Source: CALVGQ01 sp964370435 (GTDB lineage Bacteria; Bacillota_I; Bacilli_A; Erysipelotrichales; Erysipelotrichaceae). Taken from it: DNA of 64,000 nucleotides. The translations under genes were made by a program, and so were the position numbers. The stretch is from NCBI GenBank assembly GCA_964370435.1, contig CAYJJG010000003.1:1-64000 (forward strand). The letters run 5' to 3'. The notes under the pieces are model-generated. The model had not been told where the DNA came from. It saw nothing but the letters and a program-made list of their open reading frames with translations, and searched no databases. Shown here in pieces: positions 63,251-64,000 of this stretch; positions within the stretch are counted from its first letter, which is position 1, and every line of letters starts with the position of its first letter.

Positions 63251-63991
63251 TCATACCATAAAAAGATTTAAGTACCAATTTATAATATCGTTTCCCCACA
63301 ACAGCGCCACAAACACGGCCACTGAAAGATATGGCCCCATAGCAAGCTCTCTTGAAGCCCCAAAAAAGCGCATTCTCACTAGATGAATTAGCGAGCCGAT
63401 AATACAGGCAAAGAAAAAAGCAAACAGTACTAGTGGTAACCCTAAATAAAGACCACAACCAGCCATAAGTTTTACATCTCCACCACCGATTGCTGTTCCA
63501 CCTGACACTATAACAATAAGCATTAAAAATGCTGTTATAATAATAAAGCCAAGTAAGTAATTAGACGCATTTTCATAGTTAAGTGCTAGGTTTATTACCC
63601 CCAAAACGCCTATAAAAATTGTAAAAGGTAGTGGTATTTCTTTTGTCCTTGCATCTATTATCGAAAGTGCAAGTAGTGCACTTGTCAAAAACATTGCAGT
63701 AAGTGCATTTATTGTAAAGCCAAAATAATAAAAAACAATCATATATAATATCCCGTTAATCGCTTCAATTAAGGGATACTGAAGCGATATACGGGTATCA
63801 CATTTAGAACATTTGCCGTGCAAAAAAACATAAGACAAAATAGGTATTAATTCGTACCATTTTAATTTTTTACCACATGACATACAGTGAGAAGAACCAA
63901 CAACCACGCCCTCTCCCTTAGGTATACGGTATATTAAGACGTTTAGAAAACTGCCTATACAGATTCCAAAAAGCCCTATTATACTGTACAT
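63251..63991 (-). CDS. pilD: Prepilin peptidase PilD
   Basis: Membrane aspartyl protease that cleaves prepilin leaders and N-methylates the new end. The 246 residues contain the N-terminal cytosolic zinc domain with two C-x2-C pairs (CMSCGKKL, CSKCDTRI) and both catalytic aspartates, in SIIDARTKEIP and GGGDVKLM (the GxGD motif). The N-terminus GICIGSFLNVLIYRIP is typical. An in-frame upstream codon run continues to the window edge, so the start could be further right. It serves the four prepilins downstream. Confidence 0.93.
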   Translation of the reverse strand: MYSIIGLFGICIGSFLNVLIYRIPKGEGVVVGSSHCMSCGKKLKWYELIPILSYVFLHGKCSKCDTRISLQYPLIEAINGILYMIVFYYFGFTINALTAMFLTSALLALSIIDARTKEIPLPFTIFIGVLGVINLALNYENASNYLLGFIIITAFLMLIVIVSGGTAIGGGDVKLMAGCGLYLGLPLVLFAFFFACIIGSLIHLVRMRFFGASRELAMGPYLSVAVFVALLWGNDIINWYLNLFMV

Positions 63992-64000
63992 ATAAACCGT

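Noticed and set aside
1..64000. CRISPR arrays, insertion sequences, prophage or restriction genes
   Set aside because: No spaced repeats, transposase, integrase, Cas or methylase frames were found.

Overview
The window is low-G+C, mostly minus-strand DNA from a member of the Bacillota. Gene content points away from classical bacilli and towards an anaerobic, fermentative lineage: pyruvate:ferredoxin oxidoreductase, a small 2[4Fe-4S] ferredoxin, a SufCDSUB iron-sulfur operon, a mannose-family PTS, a type B RNase P RNA and Gram-positive-type type IV pilus genes. Erysipelotrichia or a related lineage is my best guess. This is inference from gene content; there is no rRNA here to settle it.

Layout. 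1-286 is the start of a threonine-rich secreted protein. 685-5931 is sufC-sufD-sufS-sufU-sufB followed by 5-formyltetrahydrofolate cyclo-ligase. 6202-8495 (plus strand) holds a PrsA/PrsA-like pair and a HIT protein. 8543-14251 is a five-gene minus-strand operon: glycosyltransferase, flippase-like membrane protein, a glycosyltransferase fused to full-length RecX, YhaM exoribonuclease, and a CpsB/YwqE-type phosphatase. 14477-23140 contains PFOR, a MATE exporter, pyrR, dapF-dapH, and an SPFH membrane protein with a ribbon-helix-helix protein. 23222-29885 is an amino-sugar module: a PRD regulator, PTS EIIA/B/C/D, a ChbG-type deacetylase and NagA, with a perfect CcpA cre match. 30275-35901 holds a lipoprotein, a DUF368 lipid-carrier transporter, tRNA-Glu and tRNA-Trp, uridine phosphorylase and a large surface glucosaminidase. 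36086-46800 is a conserved Bacillota neighbourhood: miaB, deoC, HAD, MFS, ferredoxin, spoVS, ymdB, rny, recA, pgsA, rodZ, rnpB and gpsB. 46851-49661 has an HTH-TPR regulator, preceded by a possible 28-residue peptide gene, and a MalY-like lyase.

The right end (49772-63991) is a type IV pilus operon: pilD, fused pilMN, pilO, four prepilin-like genes and a 2013-residue secreted protein as the last gene. The motor ATPases, PilC and the major pilin are not in the window and may lie beyond its right edge. One of the prepilins lacks Glu at +5, as GspK-type tip pseudopilins do, and carries a predicted beta-solenoid. With the giant last gene this suggests an elaborate pilus tip or adhesin complex.

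The most unusual objects are the glycosyltransferase-RecX fusion, the pilus operon with its giant terminal protein, an 11-bp perfect inverted repeat lying in the promoter of the SPFH/RHH pair, and the small leader ORF before the HTH-TPR regulator. No insertion sequence, prophage or CRISPR array was seen.
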